Shown here one piece after another: positions 1-9,096 of a stretch of 64,000 nt of DNA (positions are counted from its first letter, which is position 1; every line of letters begins with the position of its first letter). The position numbers and the translations under genes are program-made. The notes below the pieces were generated by a model. That model made no database searches, had not been told where the DNA came from, and was given only the letters and a program-made list of their open reading frames with translations. The stretch is from Planctomycetota bacterium (lineage in GTDB: Bacteria; Planctomycetota; PLA2; JAEUHO01): contig JANQJW010000062.1 in assembly GCA_028281445.1 (NCBI GenBank), positions 1-64,000 of the forward strand, read 5' to 3'.

Positions 1-156
1 CGGCCGTCCACTGGACGCCCGATTTCGCTTCGCGAACCGGGAGGTTTGGTGGAGCCGAACCCAGAGTATTCCAATCAGATTCTTGACGTTCTGGCAGACT
101 GGAATACCGCACTGGAGGCTTGCGAAGCACCGTACCAGGATTTCACACTCGATTAG
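1..156 (+). CDS. C-terminal end of an unidentified protein (cut by window edge)
   Basis: An open frame enters from the left edge and ends at TAG 154-156, leaving 51 residues. The tail is acidic and contains NPEYSNQILDVLADW and ends in YQDFTLD. I do not recognise the family. Base composition is clearly less GC-rich than the rest of the window, and the following stretch to about 240 is also AT-richer, which fits foreign DNA or a different source. It lies upstream of the truncated mobilisation-like gene, so it may belong to the same mobile or misjoined segment. Confidence 0.45.
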   Translation, partial: RPSTGRPISLREPGGLVEPNPEYSNQILDVLADWNTALEACEAPYQDFTLD

Positions 157-307
157 CCGGAACTTTAGCGGGCCTTTTCTCCGGTAAAACTTCCCGCAGA
201 CCGCCCAACAGGGTGTTCGCACTGTCCTATTGTCAGATTTGAACCCGCGCGCCGCTCCGGTCCCCTTGGGCCGGGGGCGTCGCGCTATGCCCTTTTCATG
301 AGATGCC
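157..307. other. Non-coding spacer, lower GC, no clear signal
   Basis: After the stop at 156 there is a short imperfect inverted repeat (CCGGAACTTT at 157-166 and a pyrimidine-rich CTTTTCTCCGG run at about 174-184) that might act as a weak terminator. The rest contains no gene I can support and no convincing promoter. Confidence 0.3.
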
Positions 308-393
308 ATGCAACCCAAGACACCCGCGCCGTTCTCGCTGCGCCTGACGCCCGAAGAGCGTCAGGCGCTGGAGGACCGTGCGGGCCGTCAACC
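308..393 (+). pseudogene. N-terminal fragment of a MobC/ribbon-helix-helix-like mobilisation protein
   Basis: From ATG 308 the frame reads MQPKTPAPFSLRLTPEERQ and then ALEDRAGRQP. This is the usual N-terminus of small plasmid-mobilisation (MobC-type) or ribbon-helix-helix proteins, where a basic PxSLRL strand precedes an EExxxLE helix and a G-x-PLxxYIR segment. The expected continuation is missing: after about residue 29 the frame becomes a low-complexity arginine string, which is only the antisense of the adjoining manC-like gene. The gene is therefore broken at about 385-405. Family assignment rests on this short motif alone. Whether the break is a real insertion or deletion or an assembly join cannot be decided here. 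Confidence 0.45.
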
Positions 394-701
394 CCCGCGT
401 CGGCGGCAGCGAGCGCGACGGCGGCGGCGGTGTTGCGCGGCTCCGGCTCGAGCAGGAACGCCTCGGGTCGAATGCGCGGGAGCAGCTTCTTGAGCGGTGC
501 GCGCAGGCTCGCGGGCGCGATGATGCGCGGCACCTCGTCCGTGAGTGGTGCCAGGCGTTCGAGCGTCGCGAGAAGCAGCGGCCGGGTATCGTCGCCGTCG
601 AGTGCGAGGAACTGCTTCGGCTTCGTCGCGCGTCCGGCGGGCCAGAAGCGCGTACCGCTCCCCCCGGCGAGGATCGCGACGGTGGCGGGGCTTCGCGGCA
701 C
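394..701 (-). pseudogene. 5' fragment of a mannose-1-phosphate guanylyltransferase-like gene
   Basis: The frame starts at GTG 701 and reads VAILAGGSGTRFWPAGRATK, then KPKQFLAL, and later LLEPEPRNTAAAVALAA. These are the nucleotide-binding signature GGSGTRFWP, the KPKQF segment and the EPxxRNTA block of the GDP-mannose pyrophosphorylase (ManC/CpsB) family, which makes GDP-mannose from mannose-1-phosphate and GTP. Family members have about 350 residues; here recognisable sequence stops at about residue 100 and the rest is the antisense of the mobilisation-like fragment. The gene is thus missing most of its catalytic domain and its sugar-binding half. A TAAAAA hexamer lies six bases upstream of the GTG. 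The exact breakpoint is uncertain by about 20 bases. Confidence 0.7.
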
Positions 702-713
702 GGGGTGTTTTTA

Positions 714-873
714 CCGCAGAAGAAAGCCACAGAGACGCAGAGTCGCAGAGCACAACCTGCCAAGGGCACGGTCCGCCTCTCTCTTCCACACCCTCCGTTG
801 GCTGGAAGGCTGAGTAGGGAGGGGGAGAGCGAGCGGCCTCAGCGCCCCGCTCTGCGCCTCTGTGTCTCTGCGG
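714..873. repeat. Inverted-repeat element, CCGCAGAGACACAGAG family, copy 1
   Basis: The left arm (714-750) is built from CCGCAGA and CACAGAGACGCAGAG blocks. The right arm (850-873) is the reverse complement of CCGCAGAGACACAGAGGCGC plus AGAG. About 100 bases of unrelated sequence separate them. The right arm ends four bases from the stop codon of the AsmA-like gene at 878, and the left arm begins 12 bases upstream of the manC-like start. No open frame fits inside, so it is a non-coding palindromic element. Confidence 0.75.
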
Positions 874-877
874 AGCG

Positions 878-3800
878 CTACCTGAACCAACCCGGGAGCT
901 TGCGGCGGGGGAGCTTGGGCGCGCCCGTTCCGGCGAAGTCGTCGCCGCGGTCCGTGCCGAAGATCGGGAACGGGACGATCTCCGGCTCGGCGGAGGAGAT
1001 GTCGCCGCGGACACGCACCGCGTACAGGAGCTCCTCGCGGAGGACGCCGCCTAGTACGTCGCCGACCAGCGGGATCTGCATCACCCCCGGCAGGACGAAG
1101 CCCTTGATCAGGTCCGGCGTGAAGATCACGTCCACGACTCCCGACAGATCCAGGCGGCCGCGCCCCGGCATGTCGAGCAGCGGGCCGCGCAGGTTGAGCC
1201 GGCTGAAGCGCAGCACCTCGTTCTGGAGCGTGAACTGCGCGTCCGCGCGGTCGAACTGCGGCGGGTTGTCCACGCCGAAAGCGTTGTCCGCCATGATGAC
1301 GATGTTGGTCAGCACCGGCAGGTCACCCAGGCGCCCGTCGCGGATGGTGAGCGTTCCTGCCCCCGTCAGGTCCCGCAGCTCCCCGCCGCGGTTCTGGAAC
1401 TGGACGCGCAGCGTGCCGCGGCCTGCCAGCGGCGGACCGGTCGGCGCGAGATCGTCACGCAGCTTGGCGACGTTGAAGTCCGTGATCGTTGCCGCGCCCT
1501 CGTACGCAGCCGGCTCGCCGGTGTGCATGATGAAGCGCCCGTCGAGCAGGCCGCCGGCGACGCGCCCCGTGATCTTCGGGGCATTGAGGATGCCCTCGCG
1601 CCAGCTGACGGTGGATGTAATACCGGAGACGCTGATGTCTGAGACCTTGCCGCTGACGCCCTCGAGGCGCGCGCCACCGCGCGGCTCGTGGCTCAGCGTC
1701 AGGTGCTCGAGCTGCACGCGCCCGCGCAAGTCGCGCAGCTCGACGCCTACGTCCGTCGTGAAGCCGCGCAGCGTGACGGTCCCGTGCAACTGGGTGTCTC
1801 CGTCCGTCGTCTTGCTCACGATCAGCGGAGCGAACGCGATGGTGCCGATCGGCGCCGTGCCGCCGCCCTTCTCGCCCGGCAGGAGCTCGAACGTCAGTGC
1901 GCCTTGCAACGTCACCGGCCCGGACGCCGGCGCGTCGACGACGAACGAGGTGGTCGAGATGCGCCGCTGGTCCGTCCACTCGCGCAGCAGCTCGCCCGCC
2001 TCCCCGGCGACAAGCGGCACCAGGACGTCGCCCACCTCATAGCGCTCCATCTCGACCTCGAAGCGTCCGACCGTCTCCGCGGCCTTGCCGAGTCCCACGC
2101 GCGCCTGCGGGACGCGGATGGTCATGCCTTCGAACTCGAGCGCCACGTCCTTGGCCTCGACAGCACCATTGCGAACCGCCAGCCGATCGCCGGTGAGCAG
2201 GACGCCGCGCCCGTCGGGCAGCCGGACCGTCGCGTCGAGGTCGCGAGCCTCGAAGTCGACTTCGAGGTCCGAGTTCGGACGGCGGCTTACGTTGAGGTCC
2301 AGGCGGAGGCGGCTGCCGCTCTCGAAGCTCATGCCCGCCGGCAGCAGAGCGTCTTCCGCAGCCAGCAACGCGAGCGCGTCCTGGAGGTCCGGTGTGATCC
2401 GCAGGTCGCGGACCTCGGCGCGCAGGTTCCAGCTGCCTTCGAGGCCCCCGCGCAGAGCGCCCTCGACGCGAACGCGGGCATCAGCGAGCTTGCCGCGCAG
2501 CTCCGTGAGCTCGACGTCGTCGCCGGTGACGGACAAGCGCCCCGCCAGCTCGTTGAACTCGAGTGGCGTCTCGGAGCTCTCCGCGCCGAGGCGGATCGAC
2601 GCGCCCTTGAGCGTCGCCGTCATCTTCATCGGACCGGAATCGTCGGAGAGCGGCAGGTCTGTCTGGACGTCCGCCTTGCCGCGCGGCCCCAGCCACCGCC
2701 ACACCGCTGCCAGCTTCTCGGTCTGCTGCGATGTCAGGACCGCCTCGGTCAACGCGCCTGCCAGCGGGATGTTCTCCGCGGTCACGTAGAGCCGGCCGCG
2801 GCGCTCGTGATCGGTGATCGCCGCCTTGACGCGAATCGGAGCACCGTCCGCCCAACCGGTCACGTCGAACGCGTAGGTCCGTCCGCGCTTCTTCGAGTCG
2901 AGCACCGGCCGGCGCATGAGGATCTGTCCGCGCACGTCCTCGAGGGGCAGGGGGAACGGCTTGTAGCGGAACTCCTCGCCTTCGAGCGTCACGCGCAGCT
3001 CCGCGTAGGCGACCTTCTCGATGGCGGGAATCTTGATGACGTCCACTTCGATCTTGTCGACGACGCCGCCGAGCTCGAATTCGTCCAATATCTCGGCGAA
3101 GTCGCTGCCTTCGATCGCCGCGACGAGTGTCTTGTCCGCCGGCACGTTCGTGGCGACGACGGTCAGCCGGACGTCGGTCCCATCCTCCGTGAAGCGGATC
3201 TGGCCCGTCTCACCGCCCGTCCACGCCTCGGCGCCGTGGCCGCGGATGCGGATCTCGGCGCCGCGATTGAAGCCCACGATGTTGTCGAAGAACACGCCGT
3301 TCGACCGGATGCGGATGCGGCCCGTCGCGTCTTCGACCGGGTAGGGGAACCCCTCGCGCTTGCCTGTTTCCTCATTGACCGCGCCCACGTAGCGCAGGTT
3401 CGTGCTCTCGAGCAACACGTCGACCTTCCAGTCGACGTCGCCATTCGGCTTGCGCACCACCTCGCCGACGGCATCGACGACGCCGGAGGGCGCGAACTCG
3501 GCGTAGAGCGCGGCTCCATCCGGTCCGAGCGCGCGTTTGACGGCCGGGTCCTCGAGGCGCAGGTCGCGGATCTCGAAGTCGAGATGGAACTCGCCCGTTT
3601 CCCGGATGATCCAACCGGTCGCGCTCACCTGCCCGCCGGCCATCTCGGTCATCAGCGACTTGATGCTGATCTTGTCCTCGTCCACGCCGAGCTGGAGCGC
3701 GCCGCCACCGAAGAGCTCCTGGATCTGTTCCTTGGTCGTTGCGTCGACTTCGCGCAGCCCCGGCAGGTCTTCGACCTTGATGTCGACCGCACTGTCCCAC

Positions 3801-4648
3801 TGGATGCCGAGCCCCAGCTCGCCTTCCGCGGCGCCGCCGCGTCGCTTCAGGTTGAGGGTGAGCGAGCCTGAGCGGATCGAGCGTTGCCGCAAGTTGTCAG
3901 CGAGCTCGGGCGCAAGCGCTTCCAGCAGCTCGTCCGTAAGCTCGAGCGGATCCCACGTAGCCACCAGGTCGAACGCGTCGCCGCCCGGCTCGACCTTGCC
4001 CTTCACCGAGATCGGCGCGTCGTCCTGGCCCAGGCCGCGCGTGCGCAGCTGCCCCTCCACGTGCACCGCACCCGTCTCGTCCGGATCGAGCCGCAGCTCG
4101 TCGATCAGGACCGTCAACACGCTCCCCTCGCGTAGACGATCCGACTCGGGCATAGCGCGGAAGAGGGCTTCGACGTTGCGGAACCGGAGCCGCGGGATCG
4201 GCCCCGCCGCCGGCCCCTCACCGACCTCGAACGGGAAGTCGGGCGCGATGCCGGTCGCCGTCTCGTGCGTGATGACGCGCACGCCTTCGATCTCGACGGA
4301 CAGCGGGTGATAGCGGCCGGCCACCAGAGCGAGGACGTCGTGTTCGATGCGAACGCGTTGGGCCCGGAGACCGTAGAGCGGCTCGAGCTCGCCGGACGGC
4401 CCGACGACGTGCGTCGTGATGCCGGTCCCCGTGGGCACGCGCAGGTTGCGGATCTCGATGCCGTCGGACAGATCGAAGTCGAACGGCCCATCGTACTCGA
4501 CCCGCTCCCCGAACATTTCCCGGAGCGGCGCCTCCGCCAGCTCGCGCAGCACGTCGCCCCGCGGACGCACGACCTTCTGGTACGCGATGGCGCCGGCCGA
4601 CATCGCGATCACCACGAGCAGCGTCTGGATCAACCGCCTACGCATCAA
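878..4648 (-). CDS. AsmA/TamB-like inner-membrane-anchored periplasmic protein
   Basis: The 1256-residue product begins MMRRRLIQTLLVVIAMSAGA, a single N-terminal membrane anchor at about residues 6-23. A very long beta-rich region follows, with repeated short modules of the DGIEIRNLRVP, LRGKLADARVRVEGAL and GQVSATGWI type, and ends in FVLPGVMQIPLVGDVLGGVL and a short basic tail. This architecture matches the AsmA-like superfamily (AsmA, TamB, YhdP, DUF3971), envelope proteins thought to bridge inner and outer membrane for lipid or protein transport. The C-terminal part, with LTIRDGRLGDLPVLTN, resembles the AsmA-like C-terminal domain. It overlaps the end of alr by 11 bases, so the two are probably co-transcribed from tsaB. 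The exact substrate cannot be told. Confidence 0.75.
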   Translation of the reverse strand: MMRRRLIQTLLVVIAMSAGAIAYQKVVRPRGDVLRELAEAPLREMFGERVEYDGPFDFDLSDGIEIRNLRVPTGTGITTHVVGPSGELEPLYGLRAQRVRIEHDVLALVAGRYHPLSVEIEGVRVITHETATGIAPDFPFEVGEGPAAGPIPRLRFRNVEALFRAMPESDRLREGSVLTVLIDELRLDPDETGAVHVEGQLRTRGLGQDDAPISVKGKVEPGGDAFDLVATWDPLELTDELLEALAPELADNLRQRSIRSGSLTLNLKRRGGAAEGELGLGIQWDSAVDIKVEDLPGLREVDATTKEQIQELFGGGALQLGVDEDKISIKSLMTEMAGGQVSATGWIIRETGEFHLDFEIRDLRLEDPAVKRALGPDGAALYAEFAPSGVVDAVGEVVRKPNGDVDWKVDVLLESTNLRYVGAVNEETGKREGFPYPVEDATGRIRIRSNGVFFDNIVGFNRGAEIRIRGHGAEAWTGGETGQIRFTEDGTDVRLTVVATNVPADKTLVAAIEGSDFAEILDEFELGGVVDKIEVDVIKIPAIEKVAYAELRVTLEGEEFRYKPFPLPLEDVRGQILMRRPVLDSKKRGRTYAFDVTGWADGAPIRVKAAITDHERRGRLYVTAENIPLAGALTEAVLTSQQTEKLAAVWRWLGPRGKADVQTDLPLSDDSGPMKMTATLKGASIRLGAESSETPLEFNELAGRLSVTGDDVELTELRGKLADARVRVEGALRGGLEGSWNLRAEVRDLRITPDLQDALALLAAEDALLPAGMSFESGSRLRLDLNVSRRPNSDLEVDFEARDLDATVRLPDGRGVLLTGDRLAVRNGAVEAKDVALEFEGMTIRVPQARVGLGKAAETVGRFEVEMERYEVGDVLVPLVAGEAGELLREWTDQRRISTTSFVVDAPASGPVTLQGALTFELLPGEKGGGTAPIGTIAFAPLIVSKTTDGDTQLHGTVTLRGFTTDVGVELRDLRGRVQLEHLTLSHEPRGGARLEGVSGKVSDISVSGITSTVSWREGILNAPKITGRVAGGLLDGRFIMHTGEPAAYEGAATITDFNVAKLRDDLAPTGPPLAGRGTLRVQFQNRGGELRDLTGAGTLTIRDGRLGDLPVLTNIVIMADNAFGVDNPPQFDRADAQFTLQNEVLRFSRLNLRGPLLDMPGRGRLDLSGVVDVIFTPDLIKGFVLPGVMQIPLVGDVLGGVLREELLYAVRVRGDISSAEPEIVPFPIFGTDRGDDFAGTGAPKLPRRKLPGWFR

Positions 4649-5780
4649 CCGCCTCGGCCTTCGGATCGGCTCCTACGTACTGGCGCTTCACCCGCCGTCC
4701 GATCCCGCACAGGATCTCGTAGGGAATCGTGTCTGCAAGCTGGGCCAGCTCCGTGGCGGGGAGGCTCGCGTCGCCGTCGGCGCCCATCAAGGTGACGGTG
4801 TCGCCGACGCTGGCGCCGGGTACGTCCGTGACATCGACACAGGTGTAGTCCATCGACACGCGCCCGACGACGGGGCAGCGCTGCCCCCGTACGAGCACCT
4901 CCGCGCGGTTCGAGAAGGCGAACCGGTATCCATCGTTGTAGCCCACGGGCAGGGTGGCAATGCGGCTACGCCGGGGCGTACGCCAGGTGCCGCCGTAGCC
5001 GATGCGGGCGCCCCGACGATGGTCCTTCATGAACACGATCTGTGTATGCCAGCTCATCGCCGGCTGCAGCGGGCTGTCTGCGCGGCCGTGGGGGTCGATG
5101 CCGTACACCCCGATGCCCGGGCGGGCGAGATTGAAGTCGGTCGGCAGCGTGCTGAGGATGCCACCGCTCGCGTGCGCATGGCGCCAGCGCGGGAGCATGC
5201 CTTCCGCTTCGAGCGCATCACTCACCTTGCGAAAGCGCTGCAGCTGCTGACGGGCAGGCTTGCCGCCGTCGGGACCCGATGCCGCCAGATGCGTCGCCAG
5301 CCCGACGAGGCGCAGGCGCTTCGAGCGCTTCACCTCGCGTGCGATGCCGAGTACGCGCTCCGGGTGACACCCCAGCCGGCCCATGCCGGTGTCGACCTTG
5401 ATGTGCACGCCGACCGGTGGGCCGGACGTCCCCAGGGCCTTGCGCAGCCCGCGGACCCGGTCGCCGGAGTGCACGGTGACGTGGATGTCGCCACGCACGA
5501 CATCCTCGAGCTCGCCGCGCACCACCGCGCCGAGGATCAAGATGGGGGCCGTCACGCCCGCGGCGCGGAGCTCGAGCGCTTCCGTCGAGTCGCCGACGCC
5601 GAGCTGGCTCACGCCATGCTGCAGGAGGTGCCAGGAGACGGGCACCGCGCCGTGTCCGTACGCGTCGGCCTTGACGACGAGCATGACGGCGACCTCCGGC
5701 GTCGCCTCGTCACGGACGACACCCAGGTTGTGCTGCAGCGCCGCGAGGTCGACCTCGGCCCACGTACGTGCCTGCAGCAT
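4638..5780 (-). CDS. alr: Alanine racemase
   Basis: The 380-residue protein interconverts L- and D-alanine using pyridoxal phosphate and supplies D-alanine for peptidoglycan. The family signature MLVVKADAYGHGAVP is present, with the PLP-binding lysine at about residue 37, and the catalytic tyrosine sits in the RVSMDYTCVD segment. The N-terminal TIM-barrel block AEVDLAALQHNL and the C-terminal IPYEILCGIGRRV block are intact, and the length is normal for the family. It starts two bases after tsaB ends and overlaps the AsmA-like gene by 11 bases, so it is the middle gene of a tsaB-alr-asmA operon. Presence of alr suggests the cell makes D-alanine and probably peptidoglycan, which fits FtsH, GlmM and the ligase-like genes in the window. 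Confidence 0.95.
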   Translation of the reverse strand: MLQARTWAEVDLAALQHNLGVVRDEATPEVAVMLVVKADAYGHGAVPVSWHLLQHGVSQLGVGDSTEALELRAAGVTAPILILGAVVRGELEDVVRGDIHVTVHSGDRVRGLRKALGTSGPPVGVHIKVDTGMGRLGCHPERVLGIAREVKRSKRLRLVGLATHLAASGPDGGKPARQQLQRFRKVSDALEAEGMLPRWRHAHASGGILSTLPTDFNLARPGIGVYGIDPHGRADSPLQPAMSWHTQIVFMKDHRRGARIGYGGTWRTPRRSRIATLPVGYNDGYRFAFSNRAEVLVRGQRCPVVGRVSMDYTCVDVTDVPGASVGDTVTLMGADGDASLPATELAQLADTIPYEILCGIGRRVKRQYVGADPKAEAVDA

Positions 5781-5782
5781 TG

Positions 5783-6448
5783 TCAGCGCGCCCCGCCCGC
5801 GCGCCGTTCCTCGGCGCGAGAGACCTGCAGGTAGAGCGGCACGACCGCGTGCGCCGGCGTCGTATCTCCGGACGCGAGGCGATGAGCCGCCGCGGCGAGC
5901 AGCGCCTCGACGCCGGCGGTCGCGTCCAGGGCGCGATTCGTGAGCTGCAAGGTGTCGGTCACCTCGCTCGCGGCCTCGCCGATCACCAGCAGCCCCGCGT
6001 CTGCTGCACGAACCGCATCGGCGTCCACGCGGGCGGGCGCCGCGCGTGCGGGCCGCATGCCGTCCTGCGCAGCGCCGTAGGGTGCCACGTAGTACGTGCC
6101 GCGCCCGGCGTTGCGAATGGTGAGCGCGGCATCGGGCGTGGGATTCGCGTAGGCGAGGACCTCCAGGCTCGGCACGGGAACGACGGGCACTCCCGCGGCG
6201 TACGCGAGGCTCTTCGCCGACGTGACGCCGACCCGGACCCCGGTAAACGAACCCGGTCCCACATCGACCACGATCGCCGTCAGGTCCGCGGCCCGCAGGC
6301 CGTGGTCGTCCAGCAGCGCGCGGATCGCGGGCGCCACATCGCGGCCGCGGCTGCGGGCGTTCGTGAGCGCAGAGACGGCAACGTTGCCGTCGCCGGGATC
6401 GATGCCGATCTCGCTCCGCGGTCCGCTGGTGGCCAATGCAAGGATCAA
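5783..6448 (-). CDS. tsaB: tRNA threonylcarbamoyladenosine synthesis protein TsaB
   Basis: TsaB (YeaZ) is the non-catalytic partner of TsaD in making the t6A modification at position 37 of ANN-decoding tRNAs. The product, about 221 residues, starts ILALATSG, the actin-like ATPase-fold opening of the family, and contains the diagnostic [16 protein letters not shown] motif followed by SAKSLAYA. I chose TTG 6448 as start because GGAG lies eight bases upstream and the family begins at this point. The frame stays open farther upstream, but that extension runs through a repeat and the glmM promoter region and has no family similarity. It is the first gene of the tsaB-alr-asmA run and is divergent from glmM. 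Confidence 0.9.
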   Translation of the reverse strand: MILALATSGPRSEIGIDPGDGNVAVSALTNARSRGRDVAPAIRALLDDHGLRAADLTAIVVDVGPGSFTGVRVGVTSAKSLAYAAGVPVVPVPSLEVLAYANPTPDAALTIRNAGRGTYYVAPYGAAQDGMRPARAAPARVDADAVRAADAGLLVIGEAASEVTDTLQLTNRALDATAGVEALLAAAAHRLASGDTTPAHAVVPLYLQVSRAEERRAGGAR

Positions 6449-6488
6449 CAGGTCAACTCCACGCGCATCGTAGATGCATGTTGCGGAA

Positions 6489-6515
6489 CCGCAGAGTACG
6501 CAGAGGACGCAGAGG
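6489..6515. repeat. Single arm of the CCGCAGAG repeat family
   Basis: CCGCAGAGTACGCAGAGGAC continues with GCAGAGG, matching one arm of the paired elements elsewhere in the window. No second inverted arm is present nearby, so this is a solo or decayed copy. It lies between the divergent tsaB and glmM genes, 22 bases upstream of the proposed glmM -10 box. Confidence 0.6.
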
Positions 6516-6536
6516 AAGATTCCGAGGGAGAGCCTG

Positions 6537-6542
6537 TATAAG
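6537..6542 (+). promoter_or_regulatory. Proposed -10 box of glmM
   Basis: TATAAG ends six bases before the ATG at 6549 and no Shine-Dalgarno sequence intervenes. The position suggests transcription starting at or next to the start codon. No clear -35 box is visible. Confidence 0.45.
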
Positions 6543-6548
6543 GGTCCG

Positions 6549-7913
6549 ATGGGCGAGCAGAAGAAGCCGAAGTTCTTCGGTACGGACGGGATCCGGGACG
6601 TGGCGGGCAAGGGGCGCTTGACCGCCGAGAACGTCTCCCGCATCGGACACGCACTCTCGGCGTTCGCGGCAGACCGCGCGGGCGATCGCACGGCCCGCGT
6701 GCTCCTGGCACGCGATCCGCGACCGAGCGGGGAGGCGCTGACGCATCTGCTCGCTGCGCACATGCGCGCGGCGGAGCTCGAGGTCGTTGACGGTGGAGTG
6801 CTGCCTTCGCCCGCGCTCGCGTGGCTGACCGCCGCGCACGGCTACGACCTCGGGCTCTCGCTCAGCGCGTCCCACAACACGCCGGAGTACAACGGCATCA
6901 AGCCGTTCGTGAGCGGCGGGCGCAAACTGACGGTCGAGGAGGAGCTCGAGATCGAGGCCGCCATGCCCTCGGCTCCGCCGTCCGTCGAACACCACATCCC
7001 GCGCCACGACGCCGAAGCGCGCGCGGACTACGTGCACAGCACCGCGGAGTGGCTGCGCCGTGACGGCGACCTCAAGGGCTACGACCTCATCATCGACCTG
7101 TCGGCCGGCGCCGCCTCCGAGACGGCCGCGGAGTGCCTGGAGGTACTGGGCGCAACCGTACGGGTCCTCCATGCCGCGGGCACGCGGCCGATCAACGAGG
7201 GCTGCGGCACGGAGAACCCCGAAGCCTGGCTCAACGCCGTCCGTGGGCAGCGGCGCGCGGTAGGCCTGGCCTTCGACGGCGACGCCGATCGCGTGCTCGT
7301 CGCCGACGAGACGGGGGTAGCGCTCGATGGCGACGACGTCCTCGCGATCCTCGCGGCGGATCTCCACGACCGGGACGGCGTGCCGGCGAACGCGGTCGTC
7401 TCCACGGTGATGGCCAACCTGGGTCTCGAGGAGTTCCTCGAACCCCTCGGCGTGCGGCTCGAGCGCACGGCGGTGGGGGACCGCAACGTCGCGGAGCGCA
7501 TGCTGGAGCTCGGAGCCGTGCTCGGCGGCGAGCCCGCGGGACACATCGTGCTCCCGCACGGGACGGCGCAGGGCCGCGTACCGCTGATCGGGGACGGGCT
7601 CGTTGCCGGCGTGCGCGTGTTGCAGGCCGCCCGGCGCAGCGGCACCAAGCTCAAGGCCCTGCGCGAACGCCGCGTGCGCCATCCGCAGGTGCTCGAGAAC
7701 GTCCGCATGGGCGAGCGCGTAGCGCTCGATGACTGGCCTGCGATGCAGGAGGTCATGGCCGCGCAGGAAGCAGCGCTTCAGGGCATCGGGCGCATTCTCG
7801 TGCGCTACAGCGGGACCGAGCCTCTCCTGCGAATCATGGCCGAGGGGCGTGACCCTGCGGCCGTGCAAGCGGCCGTCGATGCGATGGCGGCGGTTGCGCG
7901 CGCGTCCGTGTAG
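6549..7913 (+). CDS. glmM: Phosphoglucosamine mutase
   Basis: GlmM converts glucosamine-6-phosphate to glucosamine-1-phosphate on the way to UDP-GlcNAc for peptidoglycan and lipid A. The 454-residue product starts [20 protein letters not shown], the standard FGTDGIRG-type opening. The active-site loop [18 protein letters not shown] holds the phosphoserine at about residue 108. The metal loop is FDGDADRVL and the phosphate-binding end is [12 protein letters not shown]. The frame is open 25 codons farther upstream, but the start at 6549 gives the family N-terminus. It converges with the cdaR-like gene with only eight bases between stops. In many Gram-positives cdaA, cdaR and glmM form one operon; here glmM is adjacent but on the opposite strand. 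Confidence 0.95.
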   Translation: MGEQKKPKFFGTDGIRDVAGKGRLTAENVSRIGHALSAFAADRAGDRTARVLLARDPRPSGEALTHLLAAHMRAAELEVVDGGVLPSPALAWLTAAHGYDLGLSLSASHNTPEYNGIKPFVSGGRKLTVEEELEIEAAMPSAPPSVEHHIPRHDAEARADYVHSTAEWLRRDGDLKGYDLIIDLSAGAASETAAECLEVLGATVRVLHAAGTRPINEGCGTENPEAWLNAVRGQRRAVGLAFDGDADRVLVADETGVALDGDDVLAILAADLHDRDGVPANAVVSTVMANLGLEEFLEPLGVRLERTAVGDRNVAERMLELGAVLGGEPAGHIVLPHGTAQGRVPLIGDGLVAGVRVLQAARRSGTKLKALRERRVRHPQVLENVRMGERVALDDWPAMQEVMAAQEAALQGIGRILVRYSGTEPLLRIMAEGRDPAAVQAAVDAMAAVARASV

Positions 7914-7921
7914 AGCCGCAA

Positions 7922-9094
7922 CTACTTCGGGTGCCGCGGGTGCCAACGCACCTTGAGGTTGAAGCCTTCGTCGGATGCCTTGGGGACGAAGGTGACGCCC
8001 TTGTCGCGGAACGTGGCGCCTGCGACCCAGACGATCTTGGCGTCCACCGTCACCCACTCGGAGTCCTTGCCTTCTGCGGGCTCCTTCGGGAGCTTCGTGA
8101 GATCCGTGATCGCGATCGCCCAATGCCAGTTGGGCTTGTCCTTCGCGTCTGCGGCCAGGGCGTCGAGGACGGTGGTCCGTCCTTTCAGCGTGCCCGTGAA
8201 CAACCAGTTGCTGTCGGAGTCCTTGACCACCGGTTCCTCGAAACCGAGCTCGTCGAAGTCGTACTCGTAGTTGTTGGCGTCAAGCTGGACGAGCAAGCGG
8301 TTGGTCAGGCTGCGTGAGCCCTTCTGGTGCACGATGATCGTTGCGCGCACGCGCTGGATCTCGAGTCCGTCGCGGTAGATGCCGCGCCAGCCGGGCTTCG
8401 CGGCGCGCCAGCCGTAGAAGGTGAGATCGCGGAGGTAGGGCACGCCGTAGCGGAAGTCTGGTCCCGAGATGAGCTCGCTCAGCGCGAGGTTGTCCGGCAC
8501 GAGGCCCTCGTCTTCCTGCAGGGCGATCAGGGGCAGCTCGAGCGGAACACTCTTCGGCTCCCAGTCGAGCTCGACGTCCAGCGTCTTGTCGTCCTTGAGG
8601 TCGTGGTCGGGTCGCGCGACCGTGAGGTTCTGGATCTTGGTCTTGAACACGGTGCCGAAAGGCTGGACCGGCGAGACCTCACGCAGCACGCGTTCGACGT
8701 CGAACTTCCAGCGGAACTTGTCGAGCTCGGCACGGATCGGGCGCTGCTGCTGGGTCGGCGGATCCCGGACCACGATCGTCACGCTCTTCTCGCCGTCCCC
8801 GTCCGCCCGCAGCTGCGCGATGATGTCGTCCCGCTCGCGCTCGGAACACTCGACCTTGATCGCGACCTTGTCCTCGCCCTCGACGACGGCACGCACGTTG
8901 TTCGCGATTACCTCGAGCTTGACCCGGATGTCGCCGATCCGGTGCTCGCGGATGACCTTCTCGCGGACGTTGTCCCAGATGATGAAGGTCAACGCCGCGG
9001 CGAGCAGGAGCAGGCCCCACTCTCCGAGGAAGAATTGCCGCCAGCTCCGGCGCCGGTTCGACGTCAGGCGGGGACGGCCGGTGTGGTCGCGCAC
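7922..9094 (-). CDS. YbbR-domain protein, CdaR-like partner of CdaA
   Basis: The roughly 390-residue protein has one N-terminal membrane helix, FFLGEWGLLLLAAALTFIIW, followed by an extracytoplasmic beta-rich region. The phrase VREKVIREHRIGDIRVKLEV has the form of a YbbR repeat start. The gene directly follows cdaA: GTG 9094 lies two bases after the cdaA stop. A YbbR-domain protein in this place is normally CdaR, which regulates the membrane diadenylate cyclase. The C-terminal half has no domain I can name. The start at GTG 9094 puts the helix near the N-terminus; the longer open frame upstream only runs antisense through cdaA. Assignment is strong by context and moderate by sequence. Confidence 0.75.
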   Translation of the reverse strand: MRDHTGRPRLTSNRRRSWRQFFLGEWGLLLLAAALTFIIWDNVREKVIREHRIGDIRVKLEVIANNVRAVVEGEDKVAIKVECSERERDDIIAQLRADGDGEKSVTIVVRDPPTQQQRPIRAELDKFRWKFDVERVLREVSPVQPFGTVFKTKIQNLTVARPDHDLKDDKTLDVELDWEPKSVPLELPLIALQEDEGLVPDNLALSELISGPDFRYGVPYLRDLTFYGWRAAKPGWRGIYRDGLEIQRVRATIIVHQKGSRSLTNRLLVQLDANNYEYDFDELGFEEPVVKDSDSNWLFTGTLKGRTTVLDALAADAKDKPNWHWAIAITDLTKLPKEPAEGKDSEWVTVDAKIVWVAGATFRDKGVTFVPKASDEGFNLKVRWHPRHPK

Positions 9095-9096
9095 GA

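Noticed and set aside
714..873. CRISPR-like repeats
   Set aside because: The GCAGAG blocks are inverted arms of one palindromic element, not equally spaced direct repeats with spacers, and no cas genes are present.
1688..3871. A 727-codon open frame antisense to the AsmA-like gene
   Set aside because: It is the mirror of a real high-GC gene, has an Arg/Ala/Asp/Gln-rich composition, and no recognisable domain or start signal.
6449..6763. N-terminal extension of TsaB
   Set aside because: The extra 105 codons cover the solo repeat, the glmM promoter and part of the glmM coding region; TsaB proteins begin at the ILALATSG segment.
6453..8123. A 556-codon open frame antisense to glmM
   Set aside because: GlmM on the plus strand has complete catalytic motifs; the antisense frame has none.
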